Below, in pieces: positions 22,677 through 34,163 of a stretch of DNA of 64,000 nt. The translations under genes were made by a program, and so were the position numbers. The notes beneath the pieces are model-generated. The model saw nothing but the letters and a program-made list of their open reading frames with translations, was not told the DNA's origin and searched no databases. Source of the DNA: Phanerochaete sordida (taxonomy: Eukaryota > Basidiomycota > Agaricomycetes > Polyporales > Phanerochaetaceae). Within the stretch, counting starts at the first letter, position 1; every line of letters begins with the position of its first letter. Location of the stretch: assembly GCA_019973155.2 (NCBI GenBank), contig BPQB01000017.1:310001-374000 (forward strand), read 5' to 3'.

Positions 22677-25406
22677 CAGAGCCTCGCCTTCACCTCTGCT
22701 GTCTCTGTCATCACTGCCCGTTCATAGTCCCTGAATTTGTAGTACTCCTTCAGGCAGTCAGGGTTGACGACCGTTCTGCTCGGCTTGAAATTTAGGCCTG
22801 AAACGATCCGCTTCACCGCAACTTCTACTTTCTTCCCATTCGCATTGTACTGCGGCGAAGATCAGGAGACGCGTGTATACTTAGAATACCTCACATACCG
22901 GGATATCTTTAACCTGAAACATGTGCGCGGGCAGATAGCGCGGACTGAGGTCCTTCCGGATGGCCTTTCGGATACGCGCCTTGAGGCATTCGTCGAGATA
23001 GCGTCCTGGAGGCATCTTCACAAAGAGGAGAACACGCTCAACTGAGTCCTGGGGACGCCGCTGGCCAATGCAAAGTGCGTCTGAAATGACACCATGCAGA
23101 TTCTCCAGTACACCGTAGATCTCGGCGGAACCGTAGCGCACGCCGCTAGGGTTCAATACGCCGTCACTACATCGCAAAAATGAGCAGCGACCAAGCGCGA
23201 GAGAGGTTCTGGAGAGCCTACCTCCGACCGAGAATAACGAAACCGCTGGTCTTCGGATTTTTGACTGCGAAGTCGCTCTGGTGCCATGCACCTACCCGGG
23301 TATCACGTGAGAACTGAACGAGCACCCCGCAAGTCCGAGCATACCTGGGTATTTGCCAAAGTACGTCTTCGTCAAAAGCTCGTCGCCGCTATCGCCCCAA
23401 AATCCGAGCGGCATCACCGGATGGGGTCTAGTGCAGACCAGCTCTCCGGGAACGCCTGCGTCTTCGACGCTCTCGCCTAAATCATCAAAGATTTCAACGG
23501 CCATACCGAGCGCCTTGCCATGAATTTCTAAAAGCAGGCAAGTATGTCAGCAGAGTAGCATGAGCCACCGTGCAGTGGAAGTCAAGCCGTACCTCCTGCA
23601 TGTGTTGGCAAGTTGGGTACTCCGGTGAGAACTGTGTACACCGTTAGATATGCCTGTGGAGAGAACAGTGACAGGGCGCACATCCGCCACATATGTCTGT
23701 ACAGCCGTAGATAGAGAATAGATACACGTCTCCGAACGCCTCCTGGATCCACTCGAACATAGGTACAGTCAGCGGAGACCCGGCGCACGCGATGGTCTGG
23801 AGCGCCTCGAACGGGGCCACTTCGGCTGCGCTGTATGAGTGCTTACAGGGCTGGAGGCGCGGCGGGGGTACGTACACGGCTTAATGCTGGAGGCGCGAAG
23901 CTCCACGAAGAATCGCGGTGAGGTTCCCCAAACGGTCACGCTAGACACATAGTCAGCTCGCTCTTTCGCGCAGAATGCTCGAGTGGACTTGCCCTTGGTC
24001 GTTGATGAACTTGAGTGCGGACCTGATGTCAGGTGCGAAAGGCGATCCATCGTAGAGGACGATGCGTGTCCCGCAAGCGAGAGCTGGTATCGTGGTATTC
24101 CAGACCACCCAGCCGGTCTGAATGTGCGGTCATCAGCAGTGAGATATCATCCAGCGTCGGAAGGACGGACCGTAGTGTACTGGTAGAAACATTGATCTTG
24201 GGATAGGTTGCTCGCAAACGCGCCTTCCTTCATACCGTTGAGTAGCAATCCCTGTATTGCAAAAGCTGAGCGGACGATTTGAGCAGAGCTTATGGAGCAC
24301 GTACGCCGGCGCAGTGTACGATGCACTTCGGCGGGCCCGTAGTACCGGAGGAATATACGATGAAAATGGGATGGTCGAAAGGCAGTTGCTCGAATTCCAA
24401 CGGACGACCATCTCCGCTTTTCAGGAAGTCTGCTAGCGACTGGCTGTATCCAGAAGTAAGCAAGATGTCATCCTAGAGGTAAAGCGCGCCAATCGCGCCG
24501 TACCAGACGGGGTGCGTCGACGGCATAGCCACCTCCTTTCCATTTTTCGTGCTTGGCAGGAGGACTGCTCGGCGAAGCCCGTCGCTGAAGAGTCCATGCA
24601 CGATCTCGAGCACATTTTGCGTGAGATCGCTCGTCTTCCCAGCGTAGACGACCTCGGTGTCGAAGAACATAAGCTTTGGTTTCACCTGACCGTACCTGTC
24701 AAGAATAGCCTTCGAGGGTGTCAGCTGTGTAGACGGGGCGAACGACCGATGTACGACATCACCTGCGGCCCCATGTCAGGTGCCATGCTGGAGAAGACGG
24801 CGCCGATGCTGATGGTAGCGAGCGCGACGACCAGGGCCTCGACAGAGTTCGTGATCACGGCCGCGACGCGATCACCAACCCGCACGCCATTGGCGCGCAT
24901 CGCGGCGGCCATCTCGCCCACCATGCGCCGCAGCTCTCGGAAGCTGTAGTGCGCGACGTGCCCGGTCTCGCGCGCAGCCGTGACCGCGATGTTGTCGCCG
25001 TTGAAGCGCAGCACGTTCTCGGCGTAGTTCAGGCGCGCGCCAGGGAACCACGTCCGCAGCTCCGGGAGCCGGCCCTCCTTGACAATCTGAGTGCAATGTT
25101 GTGTCGTTAGCTTCAGTCCTTCCTTCGTTTGTTCACTACGTACAGCAGTGGGCGGCACGGAATAAGTGATGTTGAAGTAGTGCCAGAGATCTTGCCAGAA
25201 CGTGTAGTCGGTAACGGAGTAATTGTGGAGCTCCTGATAGTTCTCTGTTTATGACAATGAGCGTAGGGCGGCAGTTAATGCGGAGGTCACGTACGGAGAC
25301 CTAGCCCATGCCTGGTGTTGACCCATACTCGGAACGCCTCCACCCGCGACGACCTGGGATCCTTGGGTGTGCGGATAAGGCGGGATTGCGAGAAGCGAGA
25401 ATCCAT
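22677..25406 (-). CDS. acetoacetyl-CoA synthetase (ATP-dependent)
   Basis: Adenylate-forming enzyme converting acetoacetate, ATP and CoA to acetoacetyl-CoA, usually in the cytosol, feeding sterol/isoprenoid and lipid synthesis. Minus strand with about nine short introns. The start chosen is ATG at 25406 ([16 protein letters not shown]), leading to the family N-terminus [11 protein letters not shown] and [20 protein letters not shown]. Then [29 protein letters not shown], the AMP-binding loop [69 protein letters not shown], and the hinge and C-terminal domain with [18 protein letters not shown] and the catalytic-lysine region near its end. It ends [10 protein letters not shown] at 22677. The order and spacing match acetoacetyl-CoA rather than acetyl-CoA synthetase. 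All core motifs are present. Confidence 0.88.
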
Positions 25407-26879
25407 AATAATTGCTGAGGCGCGGCTGTCGTTGCTACGGGCGACTCTGGGGGTCTACAAGGGCCTTGTACCGTGAGTGCGATTTATCTGTAGGGATGAT
25501 ATATCCCGCGAATGTTCCCGCTGGTCTCTTCCGAAGGCTTCGCTCGCTGAGCCATCCATATCTGCTGTCGGTCACAATCAGGATATCATCGTAAAGCACA
25601 GCTACCCTTGTTTAACTCTCACCTGTACTCGGTGCTCGGCAGAAGTTGAAGGCGATATGACGGTATGGAGGTGAAGACCGCATTGGAAGTCGTGTACCAG
25701 GAAAGATGCGAGCTTCATGTCAGAGGCCACCGGAAATCGCGAGTGTTGAGATTGATGTGTAGCGAAAATACAGATGGACGAGATTGCAACTGCTACGCTG
25801 TAGGGGTCCACCAGTCAGCTTTGGTCAGAAAATGTTGATATGGTTGACGGGGTTACACACCGAACACTGAGCCCTGCGGACTTTGCCGAGGAAGTACCCA
25901 GGCGGTCCAAAGGGTGATCACTTAAAGTCTGTAGCGGTTACACGGGTCATGAGAGTTCTATACCGGAAGTATAGTCTGACTTCGACGCCGGACGTTAGCG
26001 TGAAAGGACGGCACTCGACCCTGGTGTGTCCGGTGAAATTCGCGCATCTTCGCTGTAGTTTCAAAAAGAGAATAGATTATGGATAGCATTGGATCTTCTG
26101 AGTCGTCAATTGGTGCATCTCAGATGCGAATATAGCGAGCCTGCGCGAGAATACCAGCGTAGAACCGTGACGAAGTATTCTGGTCGCAGCAATAGACACA
26201 TCAGCAGCCTGAGACGCCATTATGGAATGTACACTCACCAGGAGCTGAAGCGTGGCGCAGTGCTTTTCATCTGAGTCGTCAAGGGTTCCGGAGCGGCAGC
26301 TTCGGACGTTCTCGCCGCTTCGCTCGATGTTATGTCGTCACAGTCTGGTCAAACGGTCCATGTCAACTTTGAGTGCTCTAAAGAGAAGCGTCAGCAAATC
26401 TCAGCGAAGATACTTCGCCCCATTTCCTCGTCCTGCCGATATCGTCTGGAGGTTTGTTGCAAGCTGGTCGGCTTGGACCAGTTCGGACACGGTGCTGGTG
26501 ACGTGGGACTGAGAACGTACGCCTCCGAAGCTTTTGTGATTGTTTTCAGTCTATGAGACTGAATTTTCAGGCCATTACTATCACATTTTATGCCATAAAT
26601 GAGGAGAAACGATGGAATACTAGAACATGCGTCCGAGGATGTGGAGGGAACGAACGCCGCCCATTGACGAAATGGGCAAGGCGCATCAGGCGCGTAGACG
26701 CCTGACCAGGCGGCAACCGAGGGCGCTTGCTCGCTGCGGAATCATCTTGCCCAGGACGCTCATCTTCGCCTCATTTTCACCAGAATAAGGACGCCCCTTG
26801 CCTGAAACTAATATTCTGTGCGTAACGTTTCCTAACATGCCTTATCATACAGGGACTTAGCTGCCAAGCTTAGGTCAAA
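25407..26879. other. 1.5-kb spacer without recognised gene
   Basis: This region lies between the divergent acetoacetyl-CoA synthetase and ZZ-finger genes. It should hold both promoters. I see no coding frame with family-like sequence and no repeat. Confidence 0.45.
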
Positions 26880-27878
26880 ATGCCTGCGCTCACTCTACCA
26901 CCACAACTCGCGGAAGCCGAATCCGGCGATGGCTTACCAGTCCACTTCGGCGTGCACTGCGACGGATGCCTCAGAAATCCTATTGTCGGACAGCGGTACA
27001 AATGTCTATCATGCGACGACTTCGACTTCTGTCAGTCGTGTATGGCGGATCCACGGTTTCGAGGAGCACACGAGCCTCGCCACCGGTTCAGACAAGTCCA
27101 GTCATCTGGCGCCGCGGTCAGGCCCGCACCCTCAGGGGAAGACTCTGTCGTGATTGGAGAGGGTCGTAACTGCGACCACTGTAACCAGAGCATCAAAGGG
27201 CTCTTCTACAAGTGCCTGGATTGCGCCGACTTCGACTACTGCGCGGCATGCGCGAGCCACGCGGGCGTGCGCCGCGCCCACAACCCGCAGCACGCCTTCT
27301 TTCCCATCCAAAGCCAGGCGGACATGATCACGTTTCTCGAGATGCGCGCGGCGCGGCGACCCGTCGTGCACGTCGGCATTACCTGCGACGGCTGTCGGCA
27401 GCGCATCACCGGCGTGCGGCACAAGTGCCTGCAGTGCGACGACTTCGACTTCTGCGGCGACTGCGTCGCAGTGCCCGTGCTGCGCACGCAACACGGTGTC
27501 TCGCACCAATTCTTCCCCGTCGACAAGCCCGACGACCTCGCCGGCTGGCTCCGCGCGCGCGCGGCGCTGCCCCGCCTCGACGCGCTGCAGCCTGCGTCCG
27601 GCAACATCCACACGGCGTTCTGCGACGGGTGCGAGAAGCGCATCGTCGGTGTGCGGCACAAGTGTCTGGTCTGCGCAGACTTCGACTTCTGTGGCGCCTG
27701 TATCGCGGACCCTGCCCTGCGGAACCTTCATGACGTCGCCCACGCGTTTTTCCCCATCGTCGACTCGAGGAACACGGAGGTGTACGACTCAGCGCGCCGA
27801 CGAGTTGGTGGAGAACCAGTGCATGTTCAAGAGCCGCCGCCTCCATACCAACCCTCTACTTCCACTGCCAATTCCTGA
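26880..27878 (+). CDS. four-ZZ zinc finger protein with C-terminal PPxY motif
   Basis: Intronless 332-aa gene, unusual among its intron-rich neighbours. Four ZZ-type zinc fingers fill the protein. Each has six cysteines plus two histidines: C27/C30/C42/C45/C51/C54/H64/H68; C98/C101/C112/C115/C121/C124/H134/H138; C169/C172/C183/C186/C192/C195/H205/H209; C248/C251/C262/C265/C271/C274/H284/H288. Each finger contains the CDDFDFC-type core, and those followed by a spacer end in HAFFPI or HQFFPV. ZZ fingers bind protein ligands such as N-terminal degrons, histone tails and autophagy cargo. No PB1, FW, UBA or catalytic domain is present. The tail has PPPPY (319-323), a potential WW-domain ligand as used by Nedd4/Rsp5 ubiquitin ligases. 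The repeats probably arose by internal duplication. The overall role is unknown; a cargo-adaptor function is inference. Confidence 0.9.
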   Translation: MPALTLPPQLAEAESGDGLPVHFGVHCDGCLRNPIVGQRYKCLSCDDFDFCQSCMADPRFRGAHEPRHRFRQVQSSGAAVRPAPSGEDSVVIGEGRNCDHCNQSIKGLFYKCLDCADFDYCAACASHAGVRRAHNPQHAFFPIQSQADMITFLEMRAARRPVVHVGITCDGCRQRITGVRHKCLQCDDFDFCGDCVAVPVLRTQHGVSHQFFPVDKPDDLAGWLRARAALPRLDALQPASGNIHTAFCDGCEKRIVGVRHKCLVCADFDFCGACIADPALRNLHDVAHAFFPIVDSRNTEVYDSARRRVGGEPVHVQEPPPPYQPSTSTANS

Positions 27879-29691
27879 CCTCCATCTCGAAATTCGACCT
27901 TCATCGCTCCTTGGCCCCCACAGACCCTTGTTGATGTAATGACTGTTCTATAGTCATCTGCGCTATGCCTTTCATGGAATAAATGCCTCACAAACTCTGC
28001 TTGTCGCATGTGCGTCATCATGGCGAGGCCAAAGTCGCGGGTCTTGTTCTTTGTTCTCCGACATCTATCCTGCCCCTCGTAGGGACTTGTGTCTCGCGTT
28101 GAGGCTGTTCTCGGGTGAGCACATGCTGCATGTTGATCGTGTACAACGCTCATAAGATCCATCCACAGCCTGTCGTGATAGCAGCTACCTATATCAGCTC
28201 TTTCCTGTCGCCTGTCCTGCGTAACCACGCGGCCTATATGACATAGAACTCGATATCTGTAAATACAGCCGCTTGATGACTGTTGGCATTCTATACACCA
28301 TCCTAGACCGGTGACAGACCTCAGGTGAGTTCTGTGTCACTTATACGTGTATCGTGGCATTATTGTCTCACTGTGGCTTGCCAGGCTACTTCCTGTGCTT
28401 ATCACGACGGTTGGGCTTGCCTGTCGTCGCAGGCCTGGTGTCTTGCGCGGCCATCGCCCAACTGCGCGTAGGGGCTCAAGCCTTTGTAAGCGATATTTCA
28501 TCGTCCATTGTGATAGCGGATCACTCACCTCCCGCTAGCTCGTGAAGCCCTTCGCATCCGCGCATCGGGAAAAGGGGCAGGTGAAAGCTGCCCAGACTAG
28601 AACGTTAATGGCAAGGCCAGCGTACCGGTCAAGGTTCTCCGGGTCGTATTTGTACGTTTGTGGCCATCGATTCGTGCTCTATATGTCAGACCACTATACC
28701 TAGGATTTTCTCCCTGTCTGGCGCGATGGACATGACTCAGTCAAGGGCTTTTGCCGCTGCCCGGCTTTGCTGGAAACCGGGCCTTCTGATCTTCACTAGG
28801 CATCCGTGCGTGCAGCCTGCCGCACCGCGACTGCCACACTGCATTCCTGCGCCCCTGCGCCGTCGTACCGAGTCTGTCGGAAATGCAGGCAGGCGCATGT
28901 TCGCCTGCCGCCCCACCGTCCCCGCCGCTGCACGTGGGGCCGAAGCTATGCAGGCGCCCACGGGCTGTGCGTCCTGGACGCCGGTCGGCGAGTTACGCAG
29001 CGCGATGGGCAGCGCGTGCATCATGTTCTGCGCTCGCTGCACCGCATCGCCGCGGGGCCTTGTGCTTTATGCAGAAATCAGGTGCCGGGATGTGGCCTCG
29101 CGACTCGATTCGCGCGGACCCTGGTCGGCGCTGTGCCACGTTCATGTGCTTTCAACAGATGCCCGCAGCGCGCCGCGCCCCGCTGGGAAGTCTCTACGCG
29201 AGATGAATGCGGGGCTGTGCACCGGAGATATTCTCCGAGCTCCATCTCTGTGTCGGCAACCCTTAAAGATAGCGCGGCGTCGTAGCGTCTGGCACCCCGA
29301 TTTGCCTTCGCGCGGGCTCGGAGGCGACGTCAGCGGCAGGCTAAGGAAGAATGGGGTTCGCCCAATCGAAAATCCGCGTCGTGCGGCTCGCCGTTGTCTG
29401 CGGCGTCACTGCCTCACGGTAAGAAGTACGGTAAGCGGTTCGGTATCAGTATCAAATAGGGGCTGATGTATAATCTCGTGCGTGCAGTAGTGTGTCAGGA
29501 ATCAGCTGGCGAAAACAAAGGCAACATCAAGGTATTTCATCCTTAAAATCTCACGCGCACCGCGAGAAGAATTCCTCCCGCCCCCAACTTGCGTACACGA
29601 CGGGCCTTCACGATGTCCGCCAATGGCACAGAACCATCAATTTCTTCGCAACTGTGGGTGCTCGCTGTACCTAACGTCACACAATCTGAAC
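27879..29691. other. spacer; right part belongs to a repeated upstream block
   Basis: A long open frame over about 28660-29466 is Cys/Arg-rich and not family-like, and I do not call it a gene. The segment about 29095-29290 resembles about 33645-33815, upstream of the third DUF6533 copy, so it is part of the duplicated unit. Confidence 0.5.
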
Positions 29692-31210
29692 ATGACTGCC
29701 ATAATTGATGCAGCGACTTTCTCCTCGAGTGCAGAATGGGCGCCGCAGTCTCAGGTTGGTCCATTCAGTCACTGGCGCGGCTCAATATGACTAAATTAAG
29801 TAGCTTTGACTCTGTACGAGTACGCCATTACATTTGACCAGGAGGTCCAAGCTGTATGGCGGAGGAGGTGGACAATCAGCTCTCTTCTCTTGCTCTCCAT
29901 CCGCGCTGTAATGGTTATCAGCGCTATTTTCCAGCTCGTCTCCTTACTTCCTCGAGTAAGCCGATCCCGTTGTAGAACTCTGACTCAGCTAAACCCGTTT
30001 TATAGAGGTACCACGTTTTGAACCCTTCGTGAGCCTAATCACTGACAAATACTCAAAGCTGTGAGGCCCTCGCTCTCTCCGGTTCTGTACTGTACAGTCT
30101 CGGCTGGTTTCAGGTCGCTGGTAAGTCGGTCCGCGTTGCGTCACAAGACAGGGGAACTTACGTCTGCTCCCAGTATTCTCAGTCCTCCGCGTCATGGGTG
30201 TTACCGGCGGAGCACGATTTCTCTCCATGATCGTGTTCGCGCTCTCTATTGTTCCCATTGGCGTCAACTCGGTGGGCAAACAATCTTTGAGCGTTCGTGG
30301 AGCCTACTCTGAATTTTAAGTTGGCGTTAGTTCACCGCGTCGAAGATGCATTTCTTGCCTAAGTGCGATGCGGTCTTATTTGTATCAAACAAGACAGATT
30401 TAATGTATGTCCCTCTATGATACTGGCGAAGCATGTGCTGCTGCTGACGCATAGCAAAGCTGTAGGACTATCGGCCCCCGCACTCCGTTGGTCGCTGCTT
30501 ATCTCACTTACTAGATGGTCTAATCTGCCGGCTGTCCTCGATTTTGGCAGATCTGCTGGTGATGCTCGTAACGTGGCACAATACGTTTCGCGGTTGGAGA
30601 AATACGTCGACGCTGCGCTGTCCGGTCACCGTGTCGGAATACCTGCTACGGGATGGTGAGCGATAGTTGTGTCGTGTTCCAATAGTTGCTAAGCGAATGC
30701 GCCTACATCAGGGACTATATACTTTATGTGAGTCCTTATGGTTATTGTACCTTCATGCGTCATGACAGTAAGATGTAGCGCACTGCTGCTTGTTAACGTT
30801 GCCCAAATCCTGACTCATCATCCTGTGAGCCCACACCGTTTCCAAGGGTACATCACGCTGACACGGACAAAGACATTCGCCCCTGTTTCTATCCTCATCA
30901 CAGCACTGGTAAGGCACTCGATTAAATCTACGTCACATCTTGTCTCAGGGCTTCTCAGCCTCTCCTTTTGGTAAACCGGTTCATGCTGAACCTACGCCAA
31001 ATTCGACCCGACTACAGCTCTCCCGCATGCTCGGCCAACATCCCAAGCTTTCAGTGCAGCACGCTTCGCACGGAGTACGGAGCCTTTACTAGCATCATTG
31101 GAAATATCGGGGAGCCGCTTCTGCACGCGTCAGAGGAGCCGGAGTGCACCGAAGGATTGGCGTCGCCTCCGTCCCTGCTCGCGCTGTCTCAGAAAGAATG
31201 CCACGCATAA
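29692..31210 (+). CDS. DUF6533-type multi-pass membrane protein, copy 1
   Basis: Agaricomycete orphan membrane family. Proposed start at 29692 (MTAIIDAATFSSSAEW), then an intron to LTLYEYAITFDQEVQ, the DUF6533 hallmark (helix plus Tyr-Glu-Tyr...Phe-Asp-Gln-Glu), and WTISSLLLLSIRAVMV. Next exons: EALALSGSVLYSLGWFQVA, joined to an SVLRVMGVTGGARF exon, a cytosolic stretch, and a C-terminal exon with LVNRFMLNLRQIRPD and YGAFTSIIGNIGEPLLHASE, ending in KECHA at 31210. Six to seven helices are likely. Function unknown. First of three tandem copies; exon order is conserved in all of them, which supports the model. Internal splice sites are provisional. Confidence 0.7.
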
Positions 31211-31770
31211 ATGAGTATATATTGCTCCTGCTATTGCCTCTAATCCTCATGTAGCCCTTGCTTGTAGCATACTGTAGCCGTAGATCTGTAACCTGATAGC
31301 CATCCATACAATACATCTTCTCGCTCTGCGTTGCTGACGCCTTTGCACTTCAGAGATCGACTCGTGCATGGGAAGCTGACTGTCGCACGTGCCCATGGAT
31401 AGGATAAGGTTCAAACGACCGCTGTTTCCGCGGGCCCTGCTCAGCGCTGGCCACGCTCATGGGCTTTCGACAGATACTCATGGCGGCGACATGCCCAACT
31501 GGGACGACGTCAGAAACATGAAGGGCAGGTCTCAGCCTATCAAATCTCCGCCCTGCGTGGCGGGCATTGCATCTGCATGCGGCGGTTTTATCCCCCGGCC
31601 AAATGGATGGTCAGCGACTCCGCATCAGGATCAGATGCCGTGAGATGAATCATATGCTCCCGGAAGCAGTGGAGCGGTTGTATCAAAAGCACTCTTCTCT
31701 TAACATTCCCCTCATGTGGGGATGCGAGATTCTTCCCTCCTTCATCCGACCCCCTTGAGGGACTGCCGCG
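31211..31770. other. spacer between DUF6533 copies 1 and 2
   Basis: No gene is seen. It carries sequence repeated after copy 2: AGATCGACTCGTGCATGGGAA near 31356, the AGGATAAGGTTC region near 31400, and the CATGGGCTTTCGACAGAT block at 31458-31475. Confidence 0.55.
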
Positions 31771-33381
31771 ATGTCCGCCAGTCCTACACCACCAATAGCC
31801 TCGTTGAAGCGGTGAGATGGTTAGGCGAGCTGAGATTTCAAGATCTCACAGTCAGCCTGCGATCTAGCGGCTTTCTCCTAGACGATGACACAAACGTGGC
31901 TGCTGCTGGTGAGTCGCTCCAACTAAGTGACTCGATAATTCTGATCTTTTGAAACCTCGTGGTCTTATTAGCCTACGTAGTATACGAATATCTAATCACG
32001 TTCGACCAAGAGATTTGCACGGTTTGGCAGAGAAAATGGACTCTCAGCTCGATCCTTCTCCTTTCCATCCGCTGGGTTATGATTCTGGGAGCCGTATTTC
32101 AATGCCTAGCTCCTTTTCTGCCTCGTGTGAGCAATCCCTGATCTGCTCTCGCCTAGAACTGAAGACATTTGACAGAGGTACACGTCGTTCCTACCTTGCG
32201 GGGAATGTGGTTGCTGACGGGCACCACAAGCTGCGAGGCTACGTATCTCACAAGTGATGTTCTCTTCTACGTCGGCTGGTTCCAAGTTGCCAGTATGTCG
32301 AAGTATACCTGATATTTTCAAGAATCTAAAGCCCATGTTCCAAGCTTTCTCTGGTCTACGTATCATGGGAATCACTGGAGGAGCCCGCCTTCTAGCTTGC
32401 ACGGTGTTTGCACTGGGCCTCGTTCCCATTGGGGTCAACGCGGTGAGTGCATACATACCAATAGTTGCGCTCGGCGCAGCTTATAATGACTGATGAATCC
32501 CGCAGTTTGCATCCTCTAAGACGAGTTTCCTTCTCCATTGTAACCAGGTCTTGAATATCTCGAACAAGACTGACTTCGCGTACGTGACACGAACTGTCGT
32601 GCTTGTTCAAAGACGCTAACCTGTATCAAAGCCGTAGGTGCTTTTGCACATTGCCGTTTCTTAAGTGCTGAAGTGGAACGATAGTCCTTCTCATTTGCCG
32701 CCTTTCCGCAAGTTTGGCCGATCTCTTGGTCGTGTTGGTAACATGGAGAAAGACATTCCGCGGATGGAGGGATATGTCTAAACCACGCTGTCCGATTACC
32801 GTATCAGAGTACCTGTTACGTGACGGTGAGTCTATCATTACGCCCTGATACATGCTGCTGAGCGAGACTCTGTATGGCAGGAACTGTATATTTCATGTAC
32901 GTCTCCAGTAGATCTCATAAAGCACTGTATCGTGACCGCGCACGGCAGAGTTCTCCTGCTCGCCAACCTCGCACAGGTGCTGACCCAACATCCTGTTAGC
33001 TTTTGCTCTCCCGGATTATACACAATGCTAACGGTTGCTTAGGCGTTCTACCCTGCTTCCGTACTCATCACTGGATTCGTGAGCCTTTTCGCGAGCCTTT
33101 ATCTGTTCTCTGTTCTCACTTCCCCACAGCCACTCGTTCTTGTCAACCGTTTCATGCTGAACCTACGCCAGGTTCAACCCAACTCCATCTCTCCTACAGG
33201 CTCGACCGCGATCCCACATTTCCAGTGCGGCACGCTCTACACCGACTACGGAGCCTTTACTAGCATCATTGGAAATATCGGAGAGCCGCTCTTGCATGCG
33301 TCAGAGGAGCTGGAGCGCAACGAAGAATCGGCGTCACCCTCGTCCCCGCTTGCTCTGTCTCAAGAGGAATGGCACGCATAG
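31771..33381 (+). CDS. DUF6533-type multi-pass membrane protein, copy 2
   Basis: Second tandem copy. Proposed start at 31771 (MSASPTPPIASLK), with an intron at the gtgagatgg donor; the 5' exons are the least certain part. The hallmark reads VLLAYVVYEYLITFDQEI, followed by WTLSSILLLSIRWVMILGAV, then EATYLTSDVLFYVGWFQVA, an FSALRIMGITGGARLLAC exon, a region with LNISNKTDFA, and a C-terminal exon LVNRFMLNLRQVQPN with YGAFTSIIGNIGEPLLHASE, ending EEWHA at 33381. The last exon is nearly identical in design to that of copy 1. No disabling change is obvious. Its role is unknown. Confidence 0.7.
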
Positions 33382-34163
33382 ACGAATATACACCGTTCTT
33401 ACGATTCCCCCGACCTTCGTGTAGCGCGTCGCCTGTAGCATACTGTAGCCGTAGACCTGTACTTTTATAGCTCTTCATGTCATCTCAGTTACTCTGCTAT
33501 GTTGACGTCTTTGCAATGCAAAGATCGACTCGTGCATGGGAAATCATCTATAGCACATGCCAATGTATAGGACAAGGTTCGAGAAGGGGCGATGCTTCTT
33601 GATGACGCGGAAATCAGGAGTCTATATATGGGCTAGCGACTACTATTCCCGCGGACCCTGCTCGGCGGTGGCCACGCTCATGTGCTTTCGACAGATGTCC
33701 GCAGCGGCTACACACCCAACAGAGGAGTATTGGCGCAGGGAATAGCGCAGGGCTGTGCCTCGGAGATATTCTTCGGCGACCATCTGCCCGTTGGCAAGGC
33801 GTGGAGGCAGCGCGGCGTCGTTGTGCGCTCCGGCGGATTCTCGCCAGCACGCCGATCCGCCCTCGCACATGCTGTGAGCTGGCATCGGCGACCGGAGGTA
33901 CTCATTGCGCTCCATCAGCCCTCTACCTGGCGCGCCGCGCGTTGCGTGCGACGTTGCTCCCTCCCGGTGGGAAGCACGATAGGCCATTCAAAATCAATAT
34001 CAGATCCGTATGATGCAGGCCCTCGCTCATGCAGCAATGTGACATCGGGCAATCCCCGAGGTCAAGGACCTATCATCACCACCTTCTTCTTAAAGATCTG
34101 GTGCCGTGAGCGAGGCTTTGACTTTCCCGCCCCCTTGTCCGGCTTTCGCTCAGAACTTCCGTC
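33382..34163. other. spacer between DUF6533 copies 2 and 3
   Basis: No gene is called. It contains the repeated block CTCATGTGCTTTCGACAGAT (33677-33696) and the GGAGATATTCTTCGG region near 33760, both with counterparts upstream of copy 1. Confidence 0.55.

Noticed and set aside
27132..27846. Long minus-strand frames opposite the ZZ gene
   Set aside because: They mirror the GC-rich repeated codons of the four ZZ fingers, which have complete zinc-ligand sets on the plus strand.
28660..29466. 268-aa open frame upstream of the DUF6533 array
   Set aside because: Composition is Arg/Ala/Cys-rich with no conserved pattern, and part of the stretch is a repeated non-coding block.
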